Shown here: positions 50,284 to 59,098 of the stretch, piece after piece
Position numbering within the stretch: position 1 is the stretch's first letter
Layout: each line of letters starts with the position of its first letter
Assembly (NCBI GenBank): GCA_022647765.1
Contig: JALCLH010000003.1
Location: forward strand, 124,001-188,000
Source of the DNA: Acidipropionibacterium sp.
GTDB lineage: Bacteria; Actinomycetota; Actinomycetes; Propionibacteriales; Propionibacteriaceae
Length of the DNA: 64,000 nt
Direction of reading: 5' to 3'
Position numbers and translations under genes: made by a program
Notes under the pieces: model-generated
Databases searched by the model: none
What the model was told of the DNA's origin: nothing
What the model saw: only the letters and a program-made list of their open reading frames with translations

Positions 50284-50313
50284 GCCCCGGTCCGGTGATC
50301 GCCGGACCGGGGC
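50284..50313 (+). terminator. 12-bp perfect hairpin between araD-like gene and tkt
   Basis: GCCCCGGTCCGG (50284-50295) pairs with CCGGACCGGGGC (50302-50313) over a 6-nt loop. It is the third strong hairpin inside the polyol operon and stops just before the tkt ribosome binding site GAGAGGA. Confidence 0.7.
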
Positions 50314-50336
50314 ACATCATGAGAGGACATCACACA

Positions 50337-52397
50337 GTGGCACATCTTGAATGGACCGAGACGGACGCGAAGGCCGTGGACACGGCGCGGGTGCTGGCCG
50401 CCGACGCCGTGGAGAAGGTCGGCAACGGCCACCCGGGCACCGCGATCTCGCTGGCCCCGCTGGGCTACCTGCTCTACCACAAGGTGCTCAACATCGATCC
50501 CGATGATGAGAAGTGGCTGGGGCGCGACCGGTTCGTGATGTCGGCCGGCCACTCCTCGCTGACCCAGTACACCGAGCTGTATCTGGCCGGTCTGGGCCTG
50601 GAGCTGGAGGATCTGGAGTCGCTGCGCACCTGGGGGTCGAAGACCCCGGGGCACCCCGAGTACGGTCACACCAAGTTCATCGAGACCACGACCGGCCCGC
50701 TGGGCGCCGGCATCTCCAATGCCGTCGGGATGGCGATGGCCGCCCGTCGCGAGCGCGGCCTGCTCGATCCCGACGCTCCTGCCGGGACGAGCCCCTTCGA
50801 TCATTACGTGTATGCGATCGCCGGGGACGGCTGCCTCCAGGAGGGGGTCTCCTCGGAGGCCTCCTCGCTGGCCGGCACCCAGGAGCTGGGCAACCTCATC
50901 CTGTTCTACGACGACAACCGGATCACCATCGAGGGCGAGACGAATATCGCCTTCACCGAGGATGTCTGCGCCCGCTACGAGGCCTACGGCTGGCATGTCC
51001 AGAGTGTCGACTTCACTCACGGCGGCACCGGCTACTCCGAGGACGTCCAGGCTCTGGCCGACGCCGTCGAGGCCGCCAAGGCGGTCACCGACAAGCCGTC
51101 GTTCATCAAGGTGACCACGGTCATCGGCTGGCCGCTGCCCTCCAAGCAGGGTTCGGAGTCGGTGCACGGCTCCAAGCTCGGCGGCGAGGAGATCTCGGCG
51201 CTGAAGAAGCTGCTGGGCTTCGAGGATGCCCCGTTCGCGGTCGACGAGTCGGTGGTCGCCGCGACCCGCAAGGCCTTCGCCGAGCGGAACCGGGCGGCCC
51301 GTGCGGCCTGGGACGAGTCCTTCGCGGCCTGGGCGCAGGCCAATCCGGAGAAGGCGGAGCTGCTGGAGAGGCTGCGGTCTCGCAGGCTGCCCGCCGATCT
51401 GGAGCTGCCGGTCTTCGAGCCGGGGAAGATGAGCACCAGGAAGGCCTCGGGTGCGGTGCTGAGCGCGCTGGGTCCGCAGCTGCCGGAGCTGTGGGGCGGT
51501 TCGGCCGATCTGGCCGGGTCGAACAACACGACGATCAAGGGGGCCGACTCCTTCCTGCCGGCCGACCGGGCCGACGACAAGAACCCGGGCGGGCCGTACG
51601 GGCGGACCCTTCACTTCGGTATTCGTGAGCATGGGATGGGTGGGATCCTCAATGGGATCACGCTGTCGGGGCTGACCCGGCCCTACGGCGGCACCTTCTT
51701 CGTGTTCTCGGACTACATGCGCCCGGCGGTGCGGTTGGCCGCGCTGATGGGGATTCCGACGGTGTTCGTGTGGACTCACGATTCGGTGGGTGTGGGCGAG
51801 GACGGTCCGACTCATCAGCCGATCGAGCATCTGGCGGCGTGCCGGGCGATTCCGGGGCTGGACGTGGTGCGTCCGGCCGATGCGAATGAGACCGCGGTGG
51901 CGTGGCGGACGGTGTTGGAGCACACGGATCGTCCGGCCGGGCTGGTGCTCTCGCGCCAGGACCTGCCGACGGTGGATCGCAGCACCTACGCGTCGGCCGA
52001 GGGTGTGGTCAAGGGCGCCTATGTGCTCTCGGAGGCAAGCGCCGATCCGACGGTGATTCTGATCGGGACGGGTTCGGAGGTGGGTGTGGCTCTGGAGGCC
52101 CAGAAGGCGTTGGAGGCTGCCGGGACGCCGACCCGGGTGGTCTCGATGCCGTGTCAGGAGTGGTTCGATGCTCAGGATGCGGCCTACCAGGAGTCGGTGC
52201 TTCCGGCCGCGGTGACAGCGAGGGTGTCGGTGGAGGCCGGGATCTCGATGGGCTGGGCGAAGTACGTCGGATGCGCCGGCGCTTCGGTGTCGATCGAGCA
52301 TTTCGGCGCCTCGGCCGCGGGCTCCAAGTGCTTCGAGGAGTTCGGCATCACTCCCGATCATGTGGTCGAGGTCGCCCAGCAGCTGCTGGCGAAGTAG
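50337..52397 (+). CDS. tkt: Transketolase
   Basis: A 686-residue TPP enzyme of the pentose phosphate pathway moving two-carbon units among xylulose 5-P, ribose 5-P, erythrose 4-P and fructose 6-P. Motifs: VGNGHPGTAISLAPL, the TPP motif GDGCLQEGVSSEAS with FYDDNRIT, GIREHGMGGI and THDSVGVGEDGPTHQP. GTG 50337 follows GAGAGGA; ATG 50319 is a weaker alternative. Its place at the operon end fits disposal of erythrose 4-phosphate or xylulose 5-phosphate. Codon use shifts from C-ending to more G- and T-ending codons in the last third (from about 51600). Confidence 0.95.
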   Translation: MAHLEWTETDAKAVDTARVLAADAVEKVGNGHPGTAISLAPLGYLLYHKVLNIDPDDEKWLGRDRFVMSAGHSSLTQYTELYLAGLGLELEDLESLRTWGSKTPGHPEYGHTKFIETTTGPLGAGISNAVGMAMAARRERGLLDPDAPAGTSPFDHYVYAIAGDGCLQEGVSSEASSLAGTQELGNLILFYDDNRITIEGETNIAFTEDVCARYEAYGWHVQSVDFTHGGTGYSEDVQALADAVEAAKAVTDKPSFIKVTTVIGWPLPSKQGSESVHGSKLGGEEISALKKLLGFEDAPFAVDESVVAATRKAFAERNRAARAAWDESFAAWAQANPEKAELLERLRSRRLPADLELPVFEPGKMSTRKASGAVLSALGPQLPELWGGSADLAGSNNTTIKGADSFLPADRADDKNPGGPYGRTLHFGIREHGMGGILNGITLSGLTRPYGGTFFVFSDYMRPAVRLAALMGIPTVFVWTHDSVGVGEDGPTHQPIEHLAACRAIPGLDVVRPADANETAVAWRTVLEHTDRPAGLVLSRQDLPTVDRSTYASAEGVVKGAYVLSEASADPTVILIGTGSEVGVALEAQKALEAAGTPTRVVSMPCQEWFDAQDAAYQESVLPAAVTARVSVEAGISMGWAKYVGCAGASVSIEHFGASAAGSKCFEEFGITPDHVVEVAQQLLAK

Positions 52398-52451
52398 AGG
52401 TGGTTTCCGGGCAGGGTGGCGTCCTAGCTCGGAAGGCCTCGTCCCACCGAT

Positions 52452-52507
52452 GCAGGCAAAGTGGGCGAATGCAGCGGAACTCCGCTGCATTCGCCCACTT
52501 TGCCTGC
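52452..52507. terminator. 56-bp perfect palindrome after tkt
   Basis: Two exact 27-bp arms (52452-52478 and 52481-52507) flank a two-base AC centre. It lies 54 nt after the tkt stop and marks the left edge of a low-GC island. It could be a very strong terminator. Its sequence differs from the HNH-unit palindromes. Confidence 0.85.
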
Positions 52508-52640
52508 TGTCGTCTTGGGCAGGGGGCCAGTGGTAATGGAGGGCAGAAGTTCCACAGCGGTCAAGAGATAGGACCTGGGTACCGCGGTGAATGTCTGCTC
52601 CACCGGTTGGCGGTGCCCGTGGCTGCTAGGGTTCAGTCCC

Positions 52641-53813
52641 ATGAAGATCGAAGAGCAGCACATCGCAGTCTTCGGGGCGAGTGGATCAGGCAAGACCGTT
52701 CTGCTCTCGTCTTTTTACGGAGCAGCTCAAGAACCCTCCTTCTTGAAAGACAGTCGATATCATGTGGTGGCCGATGATATGAGTCAAGGGCTACGGCTGA
52801 GTCATAACTATCTTGGGATGCGTGATGCGGCAACTGCACCCAGCACAACTCGTTTCGCTGCGTCGTCATACTCGTTCAGATTGGAACCGAATGCGAATCA
52901 CTTCGAAGGAGAGGTGAAATCTCAGTTCGACGCGCTGCGTCTGGTCTGGCATGACTATCCTGGAGAATGGTTTGAGGAGGATCCAAGCAGCGCAGAAGAG
53001 GCCACACGAAGAATCGAGATGTTTCGCGGTCTCTTGAAGTCTGATGTTGCCCTCATTCTTGTCGACGGCCAGAAACTTCTAGACTATCAGGGGGAGGAGA
53101 AGAAGTACCTCAAGTCCCTATTGTGGGCCATTGGAAATGGCATCAGCAATCTCAAGAAAGACATTCTGTCTGATGGTGCAAAGCTGACGAAGTTCCCTCG
53201 AATCTGGATATTCGCCCTGTCCAAGGCGGATCTGCATCCTGACCTTGATGCGGAGAAGTTTAAGGATCTCGTGATCCTCAAGGTTGGGGATGATGTCGCC
53301 GCACTTCGTGCGAAGCTTCAGGAATTTGTGGATCATCCCGATGCACTGTCTATTGGTCAAGATTTCATGCTCCTGTCTTCGGCGAAGTTCGAGCCCGGCA
53401 AGATTGAGGTCGCTGAGCGTGTGGGGGTCGACCTCATTGCTCCAGTGGCGTCGCTGTTACCCCTCGAGAAAGCGGCAAAGCATGCGAGGAACCTTGGAAT
53501 TCCACTCCAAACATTGCACAAGTTGATCGATAATGGCGGTGCATTTGCAAAGATGGCGACTGGAGCCGGGGCTATCAAGGCTGTGAACACGTTCTTGGCG
53601 ATGGTTCCTAAGATCGGGAAGAAAGTAGACCCCAAACTGGTGAAGGTGATCATGCGCGCGCTGGCTGTGGGTCTTGCCCTAGGGCAGGAGCGACTCACAG
53701 AGTTCCTGGAAGAGGCTGTTTCGAATAATGACTTTGCCGGAGCACTGCTTGCGGAGTTTAAGCGTGACTTGGAGCAAGGTACTGAGGAACACCTCATCGT
53801 GAGGTCTATCTAA
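52641..53813 (+). CDS. TRAFAC-class GTPase-like P-loop protein, function unknown
   Basis: A 390-residue cytoplasmic protein with a nearly complete GTPase motif set: G1 GASGSGKT (12-19), G3 DYPG (105-108), G4 SKAD (194-197, in place of NKxD) and G5 SAK (247-249). The C-terminal third (about 260-390) is helical and not recognised. Base composition is clearly lower in GC than the surroundings, suggesting transfer. TAGGGT at 52627-52632 lies 8 nt before ATG 52641; the longer in-frame ATG 52587 is not preferred. It overlaps the next gene by one base. The pattern recalls GTPases of predicted bacterial conflict systems, but I cannot assign a family. Confidence 0.65.
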   Translation: MKIEEQHIAVFGASGSGKTVLLSSFYGAAQEPSFLKDSRYHVVADDMSQGLRLSHNYLGMRDAATAPSTTRFAASSYSFRLEPNANHFEGEVKSQFDALRLVWHDYPGEWFEEDPSSAEEATRRIEMFRGLLKSDVALILVDGQKLLDYQGEEKKYLKSLLWAIGNGISNLKKDILSDGAKLTKFPRIWIFALSKADLHPDLDAEKFKDLVILKVGDDVAALRAKLQEFVDHPDALSIGQDFMLLSSAKFEPGKIEVAERVGVDLIAPVASLLPLEKAAKHARNLGIPLQTLHKLIDNGGAFAKMATGAGAIKAVNTFLAMVPKIGKKVDPKLVKVIMRALAVGLALGQERLTEFLEEAVSNNDFAGALLAEFKRDLEQGTEEHLIVRSI

Positions 53814-54193
53814 TGAGTCTTATCTGGGCCACGCGGGGCCGGTCATGGGGGTTCCGGTTCTTGCTCTATGGCGGGTATTCCGATCCGCTGGCTGCCTATG
53901 AGCGCGCCTACTCCGGGCTGGAGGACAAGGTGTCGGTGTATCGGCGCACCGGTGAAGGAGTCGCACTCAGGTTCTCGGATCCGCTGGAGCGGAAAGACGC
54001 CGCGGGCCGAATCATTCCCCATGACTTTGTCGTGCTGGGATCATTGGCCGAGGGTCTCGACTCTGTGGATGCCGGCATCCAGACGATCTGGCCCCTTGTC
54101 TCCTCTATATACGAGGACGTGTGGGACGAGGAGAAGTCGCCTTCTGCTGAGAAGGTCGGACTGGCATTCGCGGAGAGACTGTCGCGCGGCTGA
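53813..54193 (+). CDS. Small protein coupled to the GTPase-like gene, unknown
   Basis: A 126-residue protein starting at ATG 53813, overlapping the upstream stop in a TAATG junction, so it is translationally coupled. No recognised domain, signal peptide or membrane segment. It begins IWATRGRSWGFRFLL and has an acidic C-terminal half. The tight coupling suggests that its product works with the GTPase, perhaps as a regulator or effector. This is inference. Confidence 0.55.
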   Translation: MSLIWATRGRSWGFRFLLYGGYSDPLAAYERAYSGLEDKVSVYRRTGEGVALRFSDPLERKDAAGRIIPHDFVVLGSLAEGLDSVDAGIQTIWPLVSSIYEDVWDEEKSPSAEKVGLAFAERLSRG

Positions 54194-54228
54194 GAGCCCC
54201 CGGCGCCCTGACCCTGGGATCAGACGGC

Positions 54229-54279
54229 TTGACTAGTGACTTAAGGTAATTACCAGAACTAATTACTGGAGGTCACTGG
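54229..54279 (+). promoter_or_regulatory. Candidate MarR operator and promoter
   Basis: TTGACT at 54229-54234 may be a -35. It is followed by AGTGAC (54235-54240) and its partner GTCACT (54272-54277), which enclose GGTAATTACC (54245-54254, a perfect palindrome) and a related TAATTA motif. GGAGG within the right part is the ribosome binding site for ATG 54280, so a bound repressor would also block translation. Binding by the MarR protein is inference. Confidence 0.6.
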
Positions 54280-54738
54280 ATGGCATCTGAACCCGCTGCA
54301 CAGGCAGAACCCAAGCAGTCAGGGCCCGAGCTGGCGGAACTGGCCAACGACGTGCGGCTGGCCTGCCAGATCATCGCCCGGCGGGTGCGCTTCGAGTCGG
54401 CCGGCGAGATCCCGCCGCACCAGATCAGCGTGCTCTTCGCGGTGCGGAAGGCCGCGCAGACGCCGACCGCCCTGGCCGAGCGGGAGCGCGTCTCCACCCC
54501 CGCGATGACTCGCACCATCAATGTGCTGGAGCAGCGGGGACTGGTCCGCCGCCAGCCGAACGCCGAGGACTCAAGATCGGTCCTGGTGAGCCTCACCGAC
54601 CAGGGCCGGGCCGTGATCGGACAGGTGCTCGACAGTCGGGACACCTGGATGATGCAGCACCTGGAGGGCCTGCCGGCCGAGGAGCTGGCGACCCTGTCCC
54701 GCGCCGCCGGCATTCTGACCCGGGTCGGCCGGGCATGA
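54280..54738 (+). CDS. MarR-family transcriptional regulator
   Basis: A 152-residue winged-helix protein: HQISVLFAVRKA, TALAERERVSTPAMTRTINVLEQRGLVRR (recognition helix region) and the wing DSRSVLVSLTDQG. Dimeric repressors of this family often control an adjacent exporter and are released by small aromatic ligands. Here the MFS gene follows with an ATGA overlap, and a palindromic AT-rich site lies at the start codon, which supports autoregulation. Confidence 0.9.
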   Translation: MASEPAAQAEPKQSGPELAELANDVRLACQIIARRVRFESAGEIPPHQISVLFAVRKAAQTPTALAERERVSTPAMTRTINVLEQRGLVRRQPNAEDSRSVLVSLTDQGRAVIGQVLDSRDTWMMQHLEGLPAEELATLSRAAGILTRVGRA

Positions 54739-56036
54739 ACCGGGCCGTCGGATCCCAGCTCGGACGCACCTTCGCCTCCTTCGCCGTCGTCAACTACGCC
54801 TGGTACTTCGCCGGCTCCCTGGTCTCCAACCTCGGCCTGTGGGTGGGGCGCACCGCTCAGGACTGGATGGTGCTCACCCAGCTCACCGACCACTCGTCCA
54901 CCGCCCTGGGATATGTCACCGCGCTGCAGTTCCTGCCCATCGCGGTGCTGGCGCCGACGATGGGCGCGGTCGCCGACCGCTGGCCCAAGCACACCCTGCT
55001 CTACATCACCCAGAGCCTGCTGGCGGTCAACGCCCTGGCGCTGTGGATCCTGGACGCCACCGGCGTCATCCAGCTGTGGCACGTCCTCCTGATCGCCCTG
55101 ATCCAGGGCGCGATCAGCTCCCTGGACAACCCGGTGCGCCAGTCCTTCGTGCCCGAGATGGTGCCGATGCGCCTGGTGCCCAATGCCGTCGGCCTCAACT
55201 CCACCCAGTTCAACTGCGCCCGGCTGCTCGGTCCGGGCATCGGCGGCCTGCTGATCGCCGGGGTCGGAGTGCCGGCCTGCCTGCTCATCAACGCGGTGAG
55301 CTTCGCGGCGGTGATCGTCTCGCTGGCCATGATGGACCGCAGCCTGCTCACCCCGGCCCCGGCCCGGCGCGGCAAGGGGGCGGTGCGCGAGGGGCTCCGC
55401 TATGTGCGCGGACGCCCGGACATCCTGGTTCCGATGGTGATCGTCTTCATGCTCGGGACCTTCGGGATGAACTTCCAGATCACCAACGCCCTGATGGCCA
55501 CCAAGGTGTTTCGCAAGGGCCCGGGGGAGTACGGGCTGCTCGGCTCCATCATGGCGGTCGGCACGCTGGCGGCCGCCCTGCTGGCGGCCCGTCGCGCCCA
55601 CCCCAGACTGCGGACCCTGCTCATCCCGCTGGCCGGTTTCGCGATCTTCACCGCCGTTCTCGGCCTGGCGCCGAGCTATCTCGTGTACGCCATCACCCTG
55701 GTGCCCGTCGGGCTGTTCGCCCTCACCGTGATGACCAGCGCCAATGCCACCGTCCAGATGGCCTCCGACCCCGACGTCCGGGGCCGGGTGATGGCCCTCT
55801 ACATGGCGATCTTCATGGGCGGGACGCCGATCGGAGCTCCGGTGATCGGATGGATCGGAGACGCCTGGGGACCGCGCTGGACCCTGCTGATCGGATCCAT
55901 CGCCACCGGTCTGACGGTGATCGGCGTCCTGCTGTTCGTGAGATTCCACGACGGCATGAGGATGAGGCTGCGCGCGGGCTGGCCGCCCCGGGTGGCGGTC
56001 GTCCACCCGGTGGAGGACCCCGAAAAAATCCCTTGA
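54735..56036 (+). CDS. MFS exporter (EntS-like)
   Basis: A 433-residue major facilitator with about twelve hydrophobic segments. [16 protein letters not shown], the loop [14 protein letters not shown] (motif A), [13 protein letters not shown] and [29 protein letters not shown] are typical of the EntS/MFS_3 group. The likely role is drug or siderophore export under control of the MarR protein encoded just upstream. The substrate is unknown. Confidence 0.88.
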   Translation: MNRAVGSQLGRTFASFAVVNYAWYFAGSLVSNLGLWVGRTAQDWMVLTQLTDHSSTALGYVTALQFLPIAVLAPTMGAVADRWPKHTLLYITQSLLAVNALALWILDATGVIQLWHVLLIALIQGAISSLDNPVRQSFVPEMVPMRLVPNAVGLNSTQFNCARLLGPGIGGLLIAGVGVPACLLINAVSFAAVIVSLAMMDRSLLTPAPARRGKGAVREGLRYVRGRPDILVPMVIVFMLGTFGMNFQITNALMATKVFRKGPGEYGLLGSIMAVGTLAAALLAARRAHPRLRTLLIPLAGFAIFTAVLGLAPSYLVYAITLVPVGLFALTVMTSANATVQMASDPDVRGRVMALYMAIFMGGTPIGAPVIGWIGDAWGPRWTLLIGSIATGLTVIGVLLFVRFHDGMRMRLRAGWPPRVAVVHPVEDPEKIP

Positions 56037-56061
56037 TGTCGAGAGACTTATCATCGGGGCC

Positions 56062-57603
56062 ATGAGGATTGGAATTCCGCGGGAGTCTCTCGCGGGTGAG
56101 AACAGGGTCGCAGCCACGCCGGTGACAGTTCCTCGACTGATCAAGCTGGGCTACGACGTCATGGTGGAGCGCGGCGCCGGGGAACGCGCCGCACTACCCG
56201 ATGCAGACTACGAGAAGGCCGGAGCCACCCTCGCCGCAGTCGACGAGGTATGGGGCTGCGACCTGGTGCTGGCGGTCAACCCGCCGACCGATCAGGAGAT
56301 CGCGCTGCTGCACTCCGGCGCGGTCCTGGTGACCTTCCTGGCTCCCCGCCAGGGCACCGAGCTCACTGAGAAGCTGGCGGCAGCCGGCGTCACCGGGATG
56401 TCGATGGACATGGTGCCGCGGATCTCGCGGGCCCAGTCGATGGACGCGCTGTCCTCGATGGCGAACATCTCCGGCTACCGGGCGGTCGTCGAGGCGGCCT
56501 TCGCCTACGGCCGGACCTTCGGCGGCCAGGTCACCGCCGCCGGCAAGGTGCCCCCGGCCAAGGTCTTCGTGATCGGCACCGGAGTGGCCGGGCTGGCCGC
56601 CCTCGGCGCGGCGAACTCGATGGGCGCGGAGGTCTTCGCCACCGACGTCCGTCCCGAGACCGCCGAGCAGGTGGAGTCGATGGGCGCGCGGTTCCTGCAT
56701 GTGCGCACCGCCACCGCCGACCAGGGCGTCTCCTCCGACGGCTACGCCAAGGAGACCTCCGACGACTACAACGTCCGGGCCGCCGAGCTGTACATGGAGC
56801 AGGCCGAGGTCTGCGACGTCATCATCACCACCGCGGCGATCCCGGGACGCCCGTCCCCCAAACTCATCACCGAGGAGATGGTCGCGGCGATGAGGCCGGG
56901 CAGCGTCATCGTCGACCTGGCCGCCCTGGGCGGTGGCAACTGCGTCCTCACCCACCCGGGCGAGAAGTACGTCACCGAGGGCGGCGTCACCATCATCGGC
57001 TACACCGACCTGCCCTCGCGGCTGGCCGGGCAGTCCTCCCAGCTCTACGGCACCAACCTGGTCAACCTGGTCAAGCTGGCCACCCCGGAGAAGGACGGAC
57101 AGTTCGTCATCGACTTCGACGACGAGGTGATCCGCACCATGACCGTCTCCAAGGACGGCGAGGTCACCTTCCCGCCGCCACCGGTCCAGGTGGCAGCGGC
57201 TCCGGCTCCCGTCGCGAAGCCCGCCGCCGAACCGGCCAAGGTCGAGAAGACGCCGCGGCCGTGGACCCAGACCTTCGGGATCGTCGGCGTCCTGGCGATC
57301 GTCGTGATCGCCCTGCTGACCTTCGCCCCGGCCGAGTTCGTGGCTCTGTTCGGGACCTTCGCGGTGGCCGTCGTGGTCGGCTACTACGTCGTCTGGAACG
57401 TCTCCCACGCCCTTCACACCCCGCTGATGAGCGTCACCAACGCCATCTCCGGGATCATCATGGTCGGGGCCATCACCCAGCTGGGGTCGGGCTCCTGGAC
57501 CATCCGGATCATTGCTGCGATCACCGTGCTGATCGCCAGCATCAACGTGTTCGGCGGATTCACAGTGACCGAACGAATGCTCAAGATGTTCAGGAAGGCC
57601 TGA
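56062..57603 (+). CDS. pntA: NAD(P) transhydrogenase subunit alpha
   Basis: A 513-residue alpha subunit. The NAD-binding domain (dI, to about residue 380) has [39 protein letters not shown] and [18 protein letters not shown]. It is followed by a Pro/Ala linker and about four C-terminal membrane segments including [14 protein letters not shown], as in the fused E. coli-type subunit. With PntB it couples proton entry to NADPH formation. TATCAT at 56049-56054 lies 7 nt before the ATG, so a leaderless start is possible. Confidence 0.96.
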   Translation: MRIGIPRESLAGENRVAATPVTVPRLIKLGYDVMVERGAGERAALPDADYEKAGATLAAVDEVWGCDLVLAVNPPTDQEIALLHSGAVLVTFLAPRQGTELTEKLAAAGVTGMSMDMVPRISRAQSMDALSSMANISGYRAVVEAAFAYGRTFGGQVTAAGKVPPAKVFVIGTGVAGLAALGAANSMGAEVFATDVRPETAEQVESMGARFLHVRTATADQGVSSDGYAKETSDDYNVRAAELYMEQAEVCDVIITTAAIPGRPSPKLITEEMVAAMRPGSVIVDLAALGGGNCVLTHPGEKYVTEGGVTIIGYTDLPSRLAGQSSQLYGTNLVNLVKLATPEKDGQFVIDFDDEVIRTMTVSKDGEVTFPPPPVQVAAAPAPVAKPAAEPAKVEKTPRPWTQTFGIVGVLAIVVIALLTFAPAEFVALFGTFAVAVVVGYYVVWNVSHALHTPLMSVTNAISGIIMVGAITQLGSGSWTIRIIAAITVLIASINVFGGFTVTERMLKMFRKA

Positions 57604-57606
57604 TCG

Positions 57607-59037
57607 ATGACTGCTGTGATGCTGGTTTCAGGGCGGCTGACGAATTTCGTCGACGCCTGTTACATCGTTGCGGGGCTGCTGTTCATCCTCGCCCTGGCCG
57701 GACTGTCGAAGTTCGAGACCTCCAAGCTCGGCAACGCCTTCGGCGTGCTGGGCATGATCATCGCGATCGTCGCCTCGATCGTCTGGCTGACCAAGCTGCC
57801 CGACTACCAGTCGGTGACCCTGCTGCTGCTCTTCGTGCCGATGCTCATCGGCGCCGCGATCGGCGTCTGGAAGGCCGTCAAGGTCGAGATGACCGGGATG
57901 CCCGAGCTCATCGCCCAGCTGCACTCCTTCGTCGGCCTGGCTGCCGTGCTGATCGGCTTCAACGCCTTCATGGAGGACGGGCCGCTGGCCTCCACCTTCC
58001 AGCGCTCCGAGATCTGGATCGGCGTGTTCATCGGCGCCGTCACCTTCACCGGGTCGATCGTGGCCTGGGGCAAGCTGTCGGGCAAGATCGCCTCGAAGCC
58101 GCTGGCCATCCCCGGCCGCAACTGGATCAACCTGGCCCTGGTGATCATCATCATCGCCTGCGGCATCTGGTTCTCCAATGTCAATGGGACGGCCGCCTGG
58201 CTGGCCCTGGCGATCCTCACCGTGCTGTCGCTGTTCCTCGGCTTCCACCTGGTGGCGGCGATCGGCGGGGCCGACATGCCGGTCGTCATCTCGATGCTGA
58301 ACAGCTACTCGGGCTGGGCGGCGGCCTTCTCCGGGTTCAGCCTGCACATCCCGGTGCTCACCATCACCGGCGCCCTGGTCGGCTTCTCCGGCGCGATCCT
58401 GTCCTTCATCATGTGCCGCGCGATGAACCGCTCCTTCGTCTCGGTGATCCTGGGCGGATTCGGAGACGCCCCGGCGATCACCGCGGACGGCCCCCAGGGC
58501 GAGATCCACGAGACCACCGCCGAGGATCTGGCCGGTCAGCTGACCGACGCCTCCTCGGTGATCATCGCTCCCGGATACGGGATGGCGGTGGCCCAGGCGC
58601 AGTACCCGGTGGCCGAGCTGGCCAAGCGGCTGCGCGATCAGGGGGTCGAGGTGAGGTTCGCGATCCACCCGGTGGCGGGCCGTCTGCCCGGCCACATGAA
58701 TGTGCTGCTCGCCGAGGCCCATGTGCCCTACGACATCGTCATGGAGATGGATGAGATCAATGACGACTTCGCCGAGACCGACATCGTCCTGGTGATCGGC
58801 GCCAACGACACCGTCAACCCGGCCGCGATGGATCCGGGCACCCCGATCTCCGGGATGCCGGTGCTGCACGTCTGGGAGGGCCGTCAGGTCGTCGTCTTCA
58901 AGCGGTCCATGAAGCCCGGCTACGCCGGTGTGGAGAACCCGCTGTTCTTCAAGGACAACACCCAGATGCTGTTCGGGGACGCGAAGGCCTCGGTGGACGC
59001 CATCAACGCCGCGCTGCCGGTTCCCGCCGCGAAGTAG
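57607..59037 (+). CDS. pntB: NAD(P) transhydrogenase subunit beta
   Basis: A 476-residue beta subunit, starting 4 nt after pntA. About nine membrane segments (to about residue 270) form part of the proton channel ([17 protein letters not shown]). They are followed by the NADP-binding dIII domain with [41 protein letters not shown] and [10 protein letters not shown]. It is the inner-membrane partner of PntA. Confidence 0.97.
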   Translation: MTAVMLVSGRLTNFVDACYIVAGLLFILALAGLSKFETSKLGNAFGVLGMIIAIVASIVWLTKLPDYQSVTLLLLFVPMLIGAAIGVWKAVKVEMTGMPELIAQLHSFVGLAAVLIGFNAFMEDGPLASTFQRSEIWIGVFIGAVTFTGSIVAWGKLSGKIASKPLAIPGRNWINLALVIIIIACGIWFSNVNGTAAWLALAILTVLSLFLGFHLVAAIGGADMPVVISMLNSYSGWAAAFSGFSLHIPVLTITGALVGFSGAILSFIMCRAMNRSFVSVILGGFGDAPAITADGPQGEIHETTAEDLAGQLTDASSVIIAPGYGMAVAQAQYPVAELAKRLRDQGVEVRFAIHPVAGRLPGHMNVLLAEAHVPYDIVMEMDEINDDFAETDIVLVIGANDTVNPAAMDPGTPISGMPVLHVWEGRQVVVFKRSMKPGYAGVENPLFFKDNTQMLFGDAKASVDAINAALPVPAAK

Positions 59038-59098
59038 TCTCGGGCGGCATCGGCAATTCAGATGTAGCGCGATATGTACTGATAGGGCGGCGCTCGGT

